Of a stretch of 64,000 nt of DNA, positions 17,266 through 27,600 are shown piece by piece. The stretch comes from Terriglobia bacterium (GTDB lineage Bacteria > Acidobacteriota > Terriglobia > Versatilivoradales > Versatilivoraceae), in assembly GCA_951813285.1 (NCBI GenBank), contig OX638355.1, positions 3,305,136 through 3,369,135 of the forward strand, written 5' to 3'. Each line of letters opens with the position of its first letter. Within the stretch, counting starts at the first letter, position 1. A program made the position numbers and the translations under genes. The notes beneath the pieces are model-generated. The model searched no databases. It saw only the letters and a program-made list of their open reading frames with translations, and was not told the origin of the DNA.

Positions 17266-18536
17266 AAGTTCTCATCATTGGTTCGGGTGGGCGCGAGCAT
17301 GCGCTTGCCTGGAAAATCGGTCGTTCGCCCCGGGTTGACAAGGTCTTCTGCGCACCAGGAAACGGTGGAACGGCTTCCATTGCCGAAAACGTATCCTTGG
17401 CGGTGGACAACCTGCCGGGGTTGACGCAATTCGCTCTCGATCGCTCCATCGATCTTACCGTTGTCGGCCCGGAACTGCCCCTGGTCCTGGGCATCGTGGA
17501 TCGCTTCCAGTCCCAGGGGCTCTCCATCATCGGACCCGCCGCCGCCGCCGCCCGACTGGAGGGGAGCAAGATTTTCGCCAAGAATTTCATGAAGCGGCAC
17601 CAGGTACCGACCGCGGCCTGCGTGGCCTGCGATTCCCTTGAGGATGCCATGGGATCCATTCGCCGGGCCGAACTCGGCTTTCCGCTGGTCATCAAGGCAG
17701 ACGGCCTGGCAGCGGGGAAGGGAGTCGTCATTGCCGAGGATCGGCAACAGGCGGAATCGACGGTGGAGCGGATAATGCGCCAGCGCGTCTTCGGCGAGGC
17801 CGGAGAGAGAGTCCTGCTGGAGGAGTGCCTGAAGGGCCGCGAAGCCTCTTTCCTGGTTTTCTGCGATGGCGAGCATTTTCTGCCCATGGTCCCTTCCCAG
17901 GACCACAAGAGGGCCTTCGACCGGGATCGCGGTCCGAACACCGGCGGCATGGGGGCCTACTCGGCCGATGGAATCCTTTCTCCAGAGGAGCAGAGAGAGG
18001 TCGTTGAAGCCATCGTCGGGCCGACCATCCGGGGCATGGCGGCCGAGGGAAGTCCCTTCCGGGGCGTACTGTATGTCGGCCTGATGCTGACGCCCGGCGG
18101 CATCAAGGTGCTGGAGTACAATGTACGCTTGGGCGATCCCGAGGCCCAGCCGGTTCTGTTTCGACTGGAGAACGATCTGGTGGAGGTGTTGCAGGCCATC
18201 CACGGACAGACCCTGGATTCGGTACGGTTGCGGTGGGATTCGGCCTGTAGTGTCTGCGTGGTGATGGCCTCGGGCGGTTACCCCGGAAAATATCCGACCG
18301 GCAAGCCGATTCGAGGGGTTGGCGAGGCCGAAGCCGCGGGGCATGTCAAGGTGTTCCACGCCGGCACGCGGTTGCAGGACGGGCAGTTGGTAACCGCCGG
18401 AGGACGCGTTCTGGGAGTCACCGCGAAGGACAGGGATCTCCCTTCCGCGATTGCCCGGGTCTATCGCGCCCTCGAGAGGGTGCGGTTCGAACCCATGCAT
18501 TTCCGGACCGATATCGGGAGTCAAGGGCTGAACTAG
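17262..18536 (+). CDS. purD: Phosphoribosylamine-glycine ligase
   Basis: Second step of de novo purine synthesis: ATP-dependent ligation of glycine to 5-phosphoribosylamine in the cytosol. The 424-aa ATP-grasp enzyme has KVLIIGSGGREHALAWKI, VVGPELPLVLGI, FAKNFMKRHQVPTA, LVIKADGLAAGKGV, PSQDHKRAFDRDRGPNTGGM and EYNVRLGDPEAQ. Length is normal. It overlaps larE by 4 nt in an ATGA junction, suggesting translational coupling, and precedes purE by 98 nt. Confidence 0.97.
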   Translation: MKVLIIGSGGREHALAWKIGRSPRVDKVFCAPGNGGTASIAENVSLAVDNLPGLTQFALDRSIDLTVVGPELPLVLGIVDRFQSQGLSIIGPAAAAARLEGSKIFAKNFMKRHQVPTAACVACDSLEDAMGSIRRAELGFPLVIKADGLAAGKGVVIAEDRQQAESTVERIMRQRVFGEAGERVLLEECLKGREASFLVFCDGEHFLPMVPSQDHKRAFDRDRGPNTGGMGAYSADGILSPEEQREVVEAIVGPTIRGMAAEGSPFRGVLYVGLMLTPGGIKVLEYNVRLGDPEAQPVLFRLENDLVEVLQAIHGQTLDSVRLRWDSACSVCVVMASGGYPGKYPTGKPIRGVGEAEAAGHVKVFHAGTRLQDGQLVTAGGRVLGVTAKDRDLPSAIARVYRALERVRFEPMHFRTDIGSQGLN

Positions 18537-18561
18537 AGGGGTGTTGCCGGCAGTCTGCAGT

Positions 18562-18576
18562 CAGGTCCTGGACCTG
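18562..18576. promoter_or_regulatory. Short palindrome between purD and purE
   Basis: CAGGTCC-T-GGACCTG, a 7-bp perfect inverted repeat with 1-nt centre, about 60 bp before the purE start. It could be an operator or a small hairpin; it does not match the classical PurR box. Confidence 0.25.
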
Positions 18577-18634
18577 CGCATGGACGCACTGTGGTTGAGA
18601 AATCAAGCCTGGATCAAACTTGGAGGGTGTCACT

Positions 18635-19138
18635 ATGGAACCGGTCATCGGCATCATCATGGGTAGCGACTCCGACCTGAACATCATGGGAGAAGCTGCC
18701 AGGCAGCTCAAGGAGTTCGGCATTCCGTTCGAGATCGATATCTGCTCCGCCCATCGTTCTCCGGACAAGGCTTCGGAGTATGCCCGAACCGCTGCGAAAA
18801 GGGGTCTGAAGTGCATTATCGCCGGCGCGGGAGGGGCTGCTCACCTGGCGGGAGTCACCGCCGCCGAAACGGTTCTTCCGGTGATCGGGGTGCCGGTGGA
18901 CAGCAGCCCACTGGCCGGCTTCGATGCCCTGCTGGCCACGGTTCAGATGCCGGGAGGCGTACCGGTCGGCACCATGGGAGTGGGAAAGTCCGGTGCGGTC
19001 AATGCGGCCATCTTTGCCGCTCAGATCCTGGCCACTTCCGATGCCGCGCTGGCGGACCGCCTGGCCGGGCACAAGAGGGCTTTGGCCGACAAGATCCGTA
19101 CCAAGTCCAAGCAGGTCAAAGCGACCTTCTCGGTCTGA
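18635..19138 (+). CDS. purE: N5-carboxyaminoimidazole ribonucleotide mutase (PurE)
   Basis: Purine synthesis enzyme interconverting N5-CAIR and CAIR. The 167-aa product has the PurE signatures IIMGSDSDLNIM, CSAHRSPDKA, AGAGGAAHLAGVTA, PVIGVPVDSSPLAGFDALL and TMGVGKSGAVNAAI. The ATG at 18635 has GGAGG about 8 nt upstream; a GTG-type extension 15 nt earlier is less likely. purK is not adjacent, so whether this is the class I mutase depends on genes outside the window. Confidence 0.95.
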   Translation: MEPVIGIIMGSDSDLNIMGEAARQLKEFGIPFEIDICSAHRSPDKASEYARTAAKRGLKCIIAGAGGAAHLAGVTAAETVLPVIGVPVDSSPLAGFDALLATVQMPGGVPVGTMGVGKSGAVNAAIFAAQILATSDAALADRLAGHKRALADKIRTKSKQVKATFSV

Positions 19139-19158
19139 ACGCGCCTGCGCATTGCCTC

Positions 19159-19187
19159 TTGACAACCAGGCCGTTTCTGCTTAAGAT
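19159..19187 (+). promoter_or_regulatory. Predicted sigma70 promoter of glnA
   Basis: Perfect TTGACA (19159-19164), a 17-bp spacer and TAAGAT (19182-19187). The leader before glnA is about 140 nt. The region 19139-19335 contains nothing else I can name; no sigma54 GG-N10-GC box was noticed. Confidence 0.6.
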
Positions 19188-19335
19188 TCCAGTTTTTTCG
19201 GGCTCATGCAAAGCCGCATGATGAAGGTTCATTGGGGCCTGCGCAGCGTCGCGTAGTGTTCTTCCGCAGCACCACCCACTCCCCCAGCCGAAAGTTCAAC
19301 CAACGACGTTTCACCCCTGAACGCTTAAGGAGTAA

Positions 19336-20754
19336 ATGATGAACCCTAGAGAGCTCTTGAAGTTCGTCGACGACGAAGGCATCAAGATGATTGACCTGCG
19401 CTTTGTGGACTTGCCCGGCCTGTGGCAGCACTTTTCAATCTCATCCAAGGAGGTCGAGGAGGAGATGTTCGAGGAGGGCGTGGGATTTGACGGATCGAGC
19501 ATCCGCGGATTCCAGGAGATCCAGGAGAGCGACATGATCCTCATCCCGGACGCCGCCACGGCTTTCAAGGATCCCTTCACCTCGGTCCCGACCCTCAACA
19601 TCATCTGCAATGTCAAGGATCCGATAACGCTCCAGTCCTATACCAGAGACCCGCGCCACATCGCCCAAAAGGCTGAAAATTATCTGCAATCGACGGGGAT
19701 CGGCGACACCGCCTACTTCGGTCCCGAGCCGGAGTTTTTCGTTCTGGACGATATTCGTTTCGATCAGTCCTATAACTACGGCTACTACTACCTGGATTCC
19801 AAGGAGGGATTCTGGAATTCCGGAAAAGAGGAGAACCCCAACCTGGGCTACAAGCCCCGCTACAAGGAGGGCTACTTTCCCGTTCCTCCCATGGACAGCC
19901 TTCAGGACATTCGCAGCGAAATGGTTCTGTTGCTGGAAGAAGTCGGGGTGCAGGTGGAGGTTCACCACCACGAGGTGGGCACGGCCGGACAGTGCGAAAT
20001 CGACATGCGGTTCGACACTCTGACCAGCATGGCGGACAAGTTTCTGAAGTACAAGTACATCATCAAGAACGTCGGGCGCCGGCATGGAAAGACCGTTACC
20101 TTGATGCCCAAGCCGATCTTTCAGGACAACGGGTCGGGCATGCACATCCACACGAGTCTATGGAAGGCGGGGAAGAATGTCTTCTACGAGCCCGGCGGTT
20201 ACGCGGACCTGAGCAAGACGGCCATCTACTACATCGGAGGAATTCTCAAGCATACGCCTGCCCTGCTGGGTTTCTGCGCGCCGACCACCAATTCCTACCG
20301 TCGCCTGGTTCCGGGATATGAGGCGCCCATCAACCTCATTTATTCCCAGCGCAACCGCAGCGCCGCGGTCAGAATTCCAGCCTATTCCCGCAGCGAGAAG
20401 GCCAAGCGGGTGGAGACCCGTTTCCCGGATCCCTCCTGCAACGGGTACCTGGCCTTTGCGGCCCTGTTGATGGCAGGCCTGGACGGAATCCAGAACAAGA
20501 TTACTCCTCCCGATCCCATTGACAAGGACCTCTACGACCTGGGTCCGGCCGAAGCCGCCAACGTGAAGTCGACTCCCGGCAGCCTGGAGGATGTTCTCGA
20601 CGCGCTGGAAGACGACCATGACTTCCTTCTCAAGGGAGACGTCTTCACCAAGGATGTGATCGAAACCTGGGTCGACTACAAGCGAACCCACGAGGTCGAC
20701 GCCATGCGGTTGCGGCCCCATCCCCACGAGTTTGCCTTGTACTTCGACATCTGA
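19336..20754 (+). CDS. glnA: Glutamine synthetase type I
   Basis: ATP-dependent synthesis of glutamine from glutamate and ammonia; dodecameric cytosolic enzyme. The 472-aa product shows the beta-grasp N-terminus ([16 protein letters not shown]), [49 protein letters not shown], the ATP loop [15 protein letters not shown] and [12 protein letters not shown]. The region KDLYDLGP keeps the tyrosine that is adenylylated in GSI-beta enzymes, so GlnE control is possible. AAGGAG lies 5 nt before the first ATG; a second ATG follows immediately. Confidence 0.97.
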   Translation: MMNPRELLKFVDDEGIKMIDLRFVDLPGLWQHFSISSKEVEEEMFEEGVGFDGSSIRGFQEIQESDMILIPDAATAFKDPFTSVPTLNIICNVKDPITLQSYTRDPRHIAQKAENYLQSTGIGDTAYFGPEPEFFVLDDIRFDQSYNYGYYYLDSKEGFWNSGKEENPNLGYKPRYKEGYFPVPPMDSLQDIRSEMVLLLEEVGVQVEVHHHEVGTAGQCEIDMRFDTLTSMADKFLKYKYIIKNVGRRHGKTVTLMPKPIFQDNGSGMHIHTSLWKAGKNVFYEPGGYADLSKTAIYYIGGILKHTPALLGFCAPTTNSYRRLVPGYEAPINLIYSQRNRSAAVRIPAYSRSEKAKRVETRFPDPSCNGYLAFAALLMAGLDGIQNKITPPDPIDKDLYDLGPAEAANVKSTPGSLEDVLDALEDDHDFLLKGDVFTKDVIETWVDYKRTHEVDAMRLRPHPHEFALYFDI

Positions 20755-20768
20755 TTCCGGTCGAAGGA

Positions 20769-20802
20769 GCGGCTTGCCCGGTTTTCCCACGGGGCAAGCC
20801 GC
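20769..20802 (+). terminator. Hairpin downstream of glnA
   Basis: 11-bp perfect stem GCGGCTTGCCC / GGGCAAGCCGC with a 12-nt loop, 14 nt after the glnA stop. It is followed by a C-rich rather than T-rich stretch, so it is a weak intrinsic terminator or an mRNA-stabilising hairpin. Confidence 0.5.
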
Positions 20803-21005
20803 ACTCCCCCCTTAAGCCGTATAGTCCCATCAGTCCCCCGGAGATAATTGCGGGCTTACCCGGTGGCCGAAGTTTGTCGGCAGCCGCCGGGTGCTTCGAA
20901 TTCGCTTGCCTTCCAGACGGATTGGGGAGAACATAGCCACAAGTTGTAGGGGAGGGATTACTTCGCCCCACTCCTGATAGAGGTGGAACTCGAGATTCCG
21001 CATCC

Positions 21006-22403
21006 ATGAGTCGATTGTTCATCGTTGCGCTGACCACGGCGCTGCTTGGGTTTTCCGCCACCGATCTGGCGGCGCTCAAGATCATTGACTATCAGAAAAA
21101 GCTGAATCCCCGCTTCGCCAAGCGCTCGCGCAAGAGTACCCGCCATATCATCATTCACTCCACCGAAGGCAGTCTGCCCAGTTCCTTGAGAACCCTTTCC
21201 CGCGGCAAGGTGCGGCGCCGCCGGTACGTGAGCAGGGGTGGGCACTCCCACTACCTTATCGCCAAGAACGGTAACGTCTACCGGATCCTGGACCCCAAGT
21301 TCCGGGCGAACCACGCGGGCGTGAGCATGTGGAACGGGCTGAATGGACTCAGCGACCATTCCCTCGGGATCGAGTTGGAGGGATACCATAACGTGCCCTT
21401 CACGGACCGGCAGTACCGGTCTCTGAAGGAACTGCTGAGAATCCTGCAAAAACGGTATCGGGTGAAGGACCGGGATGTCCTGGAGCACTACCGGATCGCT
21501 TATTCCAAACCGAACCGGTTCCACAGGAAGAGGCTCAGAGGCAGGAAGAGGGATCCGGGCGCCGATAATTTTGACCGTAGACGGGCCGGCTTGACCGATG
21601 CCTACCCCCGCGACCCGGATGTGGTCGCCGGAAGAATCGGCCCGGTCCCCGATCCGGTCCAAGTGGCTCGGAAATCGCCACCGAAGGCGCCGGCGAGGCC
21701 GTCCCGGAAAAATGTAAAGCGGGAGGACAACGGTAGCTCGGCGCCGCCCGCCCGAAACGATGAAAAAGGGGAGGATAAGGACAGCTTGGCGACAGCAGCC
21801 CGGAAGGCTGAAAAAAGGCGGGACAACGGCAACTTGAAACCGCCGCCGGCTGATCCCTCAAGAAAGAACACCATCACGGCCCGCCGGACGGCCTGGAAAA
21901 TCGCCGGCCGCCAATACAAGGCGGCCACGACGCTCTATCGTCTCCCGGACGGTCGCTCGTTGCGCGGTCACGAAATCCAGGACTGGTCCGACATTCCTTC
22001 AGGCACCCTGGTCGAGTTGGGAGTGGACGAGGACAAGGTGGTCAGCGCCGACCGGGCGGAGGTGTTGCTTCCTGTAGTCGGCGATGGCATGTCGCCCTGG
22101 AAGATCGCCAACGTCCTTCACAACTCCTCATTCACCTACTATCTCTATCCCGGGGGCAGGGTTTTGGCTGGGCATAGGATCGAGCGATTCGCGGATGTGC
22201 CTGCCGGCACGAGAGTCCTCATCGCCTACCGCCGGGTTCCCACGCCAAGCACTGCAGATCCGCTGGGCGAAGACCTCGACGATGTCTATCTGAGCCATCA
22301 GACACTCTATCTACTGCCGGGCGGAGTCTTGCAGTCCGGAGAGCAGATAGAGAACTTCGCGAAGCTTCATCGGGGAGCCATTGTTTTTACCAAGGTCGAG
22401 TAG
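21006..22403 (+). CDS. Secreted N-acetylmuramoyl-L-alanine amidase (amidase_2/PGRP fold) with C-terminal repeats
   Basis: A predicted signal peptide (MSRLFIVALTTALLGFSA) is followed by an amidase_2 domain, residues about 25-190, which cleaves the muramoyl-L-alanine bond of peptidoglycan in the periplasm. Likely zinc ligands are H51 (HIIIHSTEG), H161 (EHYRIAY) and D183 (RKRDPG). A charged Pro/Lys/Asn-rich linker follows at about 215-285. The C-terminus has three related segments of about 45 aa with the pattern LYRLPDGRSLRGHEIQDW...IPSGTLV (around residues 296, 364 and 430), whose function I do not recognise; wall binding is a guess. It stands alone between glnA and the glycan genes. The catalytic assignment is good, but the ligand spacing is unusual. 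Confidence 0.82.
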   Translation: MSRLFIVALTTALLGFSATDLAALKIIDYQKKLNPRFAKRSRKSTRHIIIHSTEGSLPSSLRTLSRGKVRRRRYVSRGGHSHYLIAKNGNVYRILDPKFRANHAGVSMWNGLNGLSDHSLGIELEGYHNVPFTDRQYRSLKELLRILQKRYRVKDRDVLEHYRIAYSKPNRFHRKRLRGRKRDPGADNFDRRRAGLTDAYPRDPDVVAGRIGPVPDPVQVARKSPPKAPARPSRKNVKREDNGSSAPPARNDEKGEDKDSLATAARKAEKRRDNGNLKPPPADPSRKNTITARRTAWKIAGRQYKAATTLYRLPDGRSLRGHEIQDWSDIPSGTLVELGVDEDKVVSADRAEVLLPVVGDGMSPWKIANVLHNSSFTYYLYPGGRVLAGHRIERFADVPAGTRVLIAYRRVPTPSTADPLGEDLDDVYLSHQTLYLLPGGVLQSGEQIENFAKLHRGAIVFTKVE

Positions 22404-22433
22404 GCCGAGAAGCCTACAGACTGAGAACGGAGC

Positions 22434-23198
22434 CTACAGGCCGGCTCTTCGGTCGATGCGGTCCGATAGGGCGAACTTGAAAATCGCCAGCAAGGCTTTG
22501 AGGCCATCCCTCCAACCGATTTTTTTCCCCTCTTGATAGGTCCTGCCTGAATAACCGATGGGGACTTCCAGCAGACGGGCCCCCCGTTTGGCCAACTTGA
22601 TGGTGAGCTCGGGTTCGATGCGAAAGTCGGTGCTCTCCAGCGGGATGCTCTTGAGAAAATCGGTGCGAACCATCTTGTAGCAGGTTTCCATATCGGAGAG
22701 GTTCAGTTGGCTGACCAGGTTGGAAAGCGCGGTGAGGAAACCGTTGACCATCCGATGCGGGGAAAGGCCCCTGGGACGCGGCACTGAACGGTGGAACCGC
22801 GACCCGAAGACGGCATCCACGTTTCCCTTCAGGAAATAGGGAACCATTCCAAGAAGATCTTGAGGATGGTATTCGAGGTCGGCATCCTGGCAGACGGTGA
22901 GGTCGCTGTCTGCCAGGGTCAACCCTGTTCTCAGGGCGCTCCCCTTGCCGTAATTCTTCGGGTGGCGGACAAACTTCCAGACAAATTTTTCTCCCCAATC
23001 CTCTCCATCCAGAGATTGCTGAAACTGTTGCAGAACGGTCGGGGTTTGGTCCCGGGAACCGTCGTCCACCACGATCACCCGGATCGAACTCAGGAGCGGG
23101 CTGTCTTTCAAGACCCGCAAACGGGAGAGGCTGTCCTGGACCAGAGTCTGTTCATTGTAAACGGGAACAATGACAGAAAGCGTAGTGGCCGATGTCAT
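22434..23198 (-). CDS. Glycosyltransferase family 2, polyprenyl-phosphate (DPM1/GtrB-like)
   Basis: 255-aa GT-A protein: LSVIVPVYNEQTLVQDSL, VVDDGSRDQTP, HPKNYGKGSALRTGL, CQDADLEYHPQD (metal-binding Asp pair) and YKMVRTDF. These match dolichol/undecaprenyl-phosphate sugar transferases that charge a lipid carrier on the cytosolic face of the membrane. No C-terminal membrane segments are present. The frame is open a further 77 codons upstream, but that stretch is not family-like; ATG at 23198 is chosen. It is convergent with the amidase gene. Confidence 0.87.
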   Translation of the reverse strand: MTSATTLSVIVPVYNEQTLVQDSLSRLRVLKDSPLLSSIRVIVVDDGSRDQTPTVLQQFQQSLDGEDWGEKFVWKFVRHPKNYGKGSALRTGLTLADSDLTVCQDADLEYHPQDLLGMVPYFLKGNVDAVFGSRFHRSVPRPRGLSPHRMVNGFLTALSNLVSQLNLSDMETCYKMVRTDFLKSIPLESTDFRIEPELTIKLAKRGARLLEVPIGYSGRTYQEGKKIGWRDGLKALLAIFKFALSDRIDRRAGL

Positions 23199-23634
23199 GG
23201 CGCGAAGCCGGGGTGCCGGAGGGGCCGCAAGGGAAGGAATATAGTCTTGTTCAACATCGACGCAGCATTGAATCCGCTGCCGGTTTAAACCTGAGGACGC
23301 AAACGATCGGCGCGAGGCGCATTGTAGAACGTCCTCACAAGCAAGGCAACGGGTTGGCGAGCCCCTGGACTCCGTGGGTGACGACAACATTGGCAAATGA
23401 ACAAGCTCAGGCTGCAGGTGGATTTCCACCGCTCAACGCGAAGCGGGTCGCAAGGAGTTGAACAGCGAACCACGAATGCACACCAAGAACTGCTCTTGTC
23501 GGTCTGAGGCGCAGTCTCGCTTGTCCCTCAATTGCGGCGACCGGCGTTTTCTGATTGAATTAACCGGAATGGGGCCATCAGGGGCAGCGGCTCCGTAAGC
23601 GGGCTATTGATCTGGCCCTCGTGGGAAGGAACGC
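23199..23634. other. Intergenic region with solo motif E
   Basis: 436 bp between the divergent GT2 and epimerase genes. It contains one motif E element (GCGAACCACGAATGCACACC, about 23465-23484) of the kind found in island 2, without an inverted partner. No gene or clear promoter was recognised. Confidence 0.6.
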
Positions 23635-24636
23635 GTGGTCCTGGGGCAAACCATTCTGGTCACAGGCGGAGCCGGTTATGTCGGCAGTCATGTCTGCAAG
23701 TCGCTGGCGGCCGAGGGATTCAGTCCTGTAGCGGTGGACTGCCTCTCCCGTGGACATGAATCGGCCGTGAAGTGGGGACCGCTCGAAAGGGTCGATCTGA
23801 CCGATGAGGCGCGATTGAAAGCAGTGATCGAGCAGTATCGGCCCGTCGGGGTCATGCACCTTGCGGACCTGTGTGACGTTGGCGAGTCGGTGACCGATCC
23901 CGCCAGGTACTACCACAACAACCTGGTGGGAAGCCTGAACCTTCTGAAGGGAATGCTGGATCAGGGGATAGAGTCCATCATCTTTTCCAGCAGTTGCGCC
24001 ATTTACGGAGTGCCCGGCAAGGTTCCGATCCCGGAGACTCAAGCCAAGGTTCCGATCACGCCCTACGGGGTGAGCAAGCTGGTCGTGGAGCACATGCTGC
24101 GGGATTTCGGCATGGCCTATGGCATCGGCTACGTTTGCCTCAGGTACTTCAATGCCGCCGGGGCCGACCCGGACGGCCAGATCGGCGAAGGCCATCGACC
24201 CGAAACTCACGTGATTCCCCTGGCCATAGCAGCTGCCCTGGGGGAGCGGAGCCGTTTTGAGATTTTCGGGACGGATTACGCAACTCCCGACGGTACGGCG
24301 GTTCGGGACTATGTCCACGTTTCGGATCTGGCTGCGGCCCACGTGTCGGCGCTGCGCTATCTGTTGGAAGGGGGCAGGAGTGTTGCGCTGAACTTGGGGA
24401 CGGGGCGGGGACACTCGGTGAGACAGATCGTTGCGGCGGTCGCACGGCTTTCGGGCAGGGCGGTGCCCGTCAAGGAAGGCCCCCGGCGGACCGGTGACCC
24501 TTCGACCCTGGTGGCTGACGCCTCCGAAGCCTTCAAGGTTCTTGCCTGGACCCCGAAACACGGCTGCCTGGACGACATCGTTGCGACCGCGCTGAACTGG
24601 CACCGCAAGCCCCTGTTCGGCGACCGATCCCGGTAA
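23635..24636 (+). CDS. galE: UDP-glucose 4-epimerase-like NAD-dependent epimerase
   Basis: Extended SDR of 333 aa with Rossmann motif LVTGGAGYVGSHV, SSSCAIYG and the catalytic Tyr-Lys pair in PYGVSKLVVEHML. RYFNAAGADPDGQIGE and RDYVHVSDLAAAH are typical of GalE. The segment HLADLCDVGESV departs from the usual HLAA-x3-VGES pattern. It supplies UDP-galactose or a related nucleotide sugar for the neighbouring glycan genes. The GTG start is tentative. It precedes a large membrane glycosyltransferase by about 25 nt. Confidence 0.88.
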   Translation: MVLGQTILVTGGAGYVGSHVCKSLAAEGFSPVAVDCLSRGHESAVKWGPLERVDLTDEARLKAVIEQYRPVGVMHLADLCDVGESVTDPARYYHNNLVGSLNLLKGMLDQGIESIIFSSSCAIYGVPGKVPIPETQAKVPITPYGVSKLVVEHMLRDFGMAYGIGYVCLRYFNAAGADPDGQIGEGHRPETHVIPLAIAAALGERSRFEIFGTDYATPDGTAVRDYVHVSDLAAAHVSALRYLLEGGRSVALNLGTGRGHSVRQIVAAVARLSGRAVPVKEGPRRTGDPSTLVADASEAFKVLAWTPKHGCLDDIVATALNWHRKPLFGDRSR

Positions 24637-24661
24637 CACGAGGGTGGCAACAGGAACTCCC

Positions 24662-27600
24662 ATGGATTTTGTTCCCGGCTGGAAGGACTACTCGCTTCTG
24701 CTCCAATTCGCCGGTCTGTTTGGCGCCAGCGGCTGGTTGACCTACAGGCTCGCGGTTGGCCGGCTCCACGACCCCGCCATTTCCGGCGCACCCTCCGGCG
24801 CCCGAGTCACCCTGTTCAAGATCCTGATCGGCCCCGTGCTGCTCAGCACTGTCTGCGGATTGATCGTGACCTCCTGTTTCCTCATTCTGAGCGCCCAACT
24901 GGGTGCGGCGCGAATTCGCTATCTGTTTCTGCTGTTGGCGGCCTACAGCCTGGTCTGTCTTTTCCTCCTGTGGAAGTCGGGGACTCTGCAATGGCGCCTG
25001 CCGAACTGGAGGCGGCTGCGATTGGGGTGGAGAGATCTGTGTCTGGCGGGCATTCTGTTGCTGGGTGTATTCACATTCGGAAGGACCGCAGAATATGTCG
25101 CCAGCCAAAGAGATCCCGGGGAGCATGCCAATATCGCAGTGCGCCTGGCTCAAGAGCAGAGATTGCGCTTCAGCGATCCGGACTTCCAAGACTTCGATGA
25201 GGACAGGCAGAAACTGTTCCTGCCTGTCCTACTTGAAAATGCGCTTTACCTGGAGGCCGTACCCGGATTTTCGCTGCTCGATGCGGAGACCGGTGAAATG
25301 TTGCCGCAGTATCTGCACCTGTTTCCCCTCTGGCTGGCCTTGGCATTCAAACTCTGGAGATTCGAGGGGCTGTTCGGTTTCAACGTGCTGCTGGGACTGC
25401 TCAGCCTCCTGTTGGTGGTTGGGCTGGCCAGTGCGATTTTTCGTTCCAGGACGGTCGGGTTGGTGGCCTCCGGCCTGCTTTGCCTGAACCTGGGCCAGAT
25501 ATGGTTGGTGCGAAGTCCCTTCAGCGAGGTGTTGGCCCAGGTCCTGCTGCTGGCCGGGGTCTGGATGTTGACCCTGGCCGTGTCGCACCGCCAGGGTGGC
25601 CTGGGCTTTCTGTCGGGATTGGCGATCGGATTGAGCCTGATGGTGCGCATCGATTCCGTGCTGGCGATCCTGGCGGTGTCGCTGTTCCTGATCCTGGTCC
25701 GGCTGGTGCCGGCGGCCAGGGCAGGCGTGCCGGTTCGGCCGGTCGCGGCGGGTTTGGCCATCGGTCTCGCTTATTCCCTGGTGCACATCGCGCTTTTTGC
25801 CTATCCCTACGTGCTGGCGATTTTGTTCAACCAGGGCGTGCTCTCCTTGCTGGACCGCCAATGGGGTTGGCTGCTGGCGTTGGTCGTATTGGCAACGGCG
25901 CTGATGGGGGCTTCCAGGCGGCTGATGCGGTGGATGAGAGCCTGTCAGGGGCGATGGTTTCCCACCTCCCGGTTAGGGGGAGATCCCGCGTCGTGGCGCC
26001 GGATTGCATTTGCGAGCCTCTCGGGTTTGGTTGTCATTGCTTTCGTCTATGGATATTTTCTCCGCCCCATGATGGACTCGGGCGCCAACCTGCTGCCGCT
26101 GGCTGCCCCCCACCAGGGATTCGTTCCCTATTACGACGAGTTGAACCTGGTTCGGCTGGGGTGGTACCTCTCTCCCTTGGGCCTTTGCCTGGCCCTTGTG
26201 GGCGCTATCCTGGCGCTGCGGCAGGTCGTGTTGAAAGGGCAGGTTCGCCCCTTGCCCTTCTTGCTCTTGTTGGCGGCCTTCCTGCTGTTTTACGGCTACA
26301 AGTCTCGCGCCTTCCCCGACAACTACTGGGTCATCCGCCGCTACGCCGAGGTCGCGATTCCGGCGATGCTCATCCTGGCGGGCCTGGCTTTACAGCGTTT
26401 GTATCGATTGTCATCCAGCCACCCCGGCCTGGGGGCGCGATTCGGGCCGCGTCGAATCCTCTTGCAGGCTTGCGGGCTGGGGGTTTTGGCCGCCGTGGTT
26501 GCCTCCCAGACGGCGGCGGCCTGGCCCTTTTTTCGCCAAGGGGAGCTGGGTGGATCACGGGCGCAAATGGCATCGCTGGCCAGCCAAACCAAGGAAGCGG
26601 ATGTCATCCTGTTCGAACACGGCCGTGCCCAGGAGTTTTTTCTTGGGCCTCTGAGGAACCTGTTCGGGCAGGCCGTGTTTCCTCTTGCTCACTACAAGCC
26701 GGATCCTGACTCGTTTGAACGGGTAGTTGGGGGATTTCTGGCCGAAAAAAAGACAGTCTTTCTCATTTCCTGCGACGAGTGGACATCTCTGGACAGTTCC
26801 AAGGTCCTCTTCGAGCCCAGAGAGCGATTTTCCTTTGCCAGCGATCTGGTTGAACGCACCTTTGAGCGTCTTCCCCGGAAAATGCAGGAAGTGCACTACA
26901 GTCTTCAGATCTACGAGGTCAAACCTCGTCCGCCAGGAGGGGCCAAGACATACCAGGCTCTCAACTCGCACTCCAGCTTCGGTTATGCGTCCGAAGGATT
27001 CCACCAGGCGGAATTCGGGGCCGGCGGCAATGCGTACCGATGGAGCCAGGGGGATGCATCGGTGGAAATGCCGGAAATCGATGGCGCATACCCGGCGGTT
27101 CTGGTCGCACGACTGGCTCGACCCGACATGGGGGCAGGGACCGAATCTCCGGTAGGGATCCGGTTGAACGGTCAGGATCTGGGGTCCGTGCGGCTATCCC
27201 CGAGGTTCGAGGACTACATGATCCCGATCGGAAGATCCCAGTTGGCCCAAGGGAAGAGGAATCGGGTCGAGTTTCTGTCAAAGACAATTAACCCATCGGC
27301 CATTCGGGGGTGGGAAGATACCCGTGATCTGGGGTTCATGCTGGATTGCGTCAAGCTTCAATCCCTGGTGCCGATGGGTGGAACTCGCGCCTATCAGGTG
27401 GATTTCGGCACCGAATGCGATGGGACACAACGGAGCGGTTTCTATCCTACCGAAGCTGACGGGTATTCCTGGGCGGGAATTGCCCCAAGCCTGGATTGGC
27501 CGTTTCCCCTGGATCCTGCCCAGAAATATCGACTCGTGATCCGTACCGTCAAGTCCAATCCGGATCCCCAATTCCGGCAATTTCTCACGGTATGGGTCAA

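Noticed and set aside
17190-18524. Minus-strand open frame of 444 codons over purD
   Set aside because: Shadow of purD; no recognisable domain or ribosome-binding site.
18635-19138. PurE-like gene as LarB, partner of larE
   Set aside because: At 167 aa it has all signatures of true PurE, and LarB has an extra N-terminal domain.
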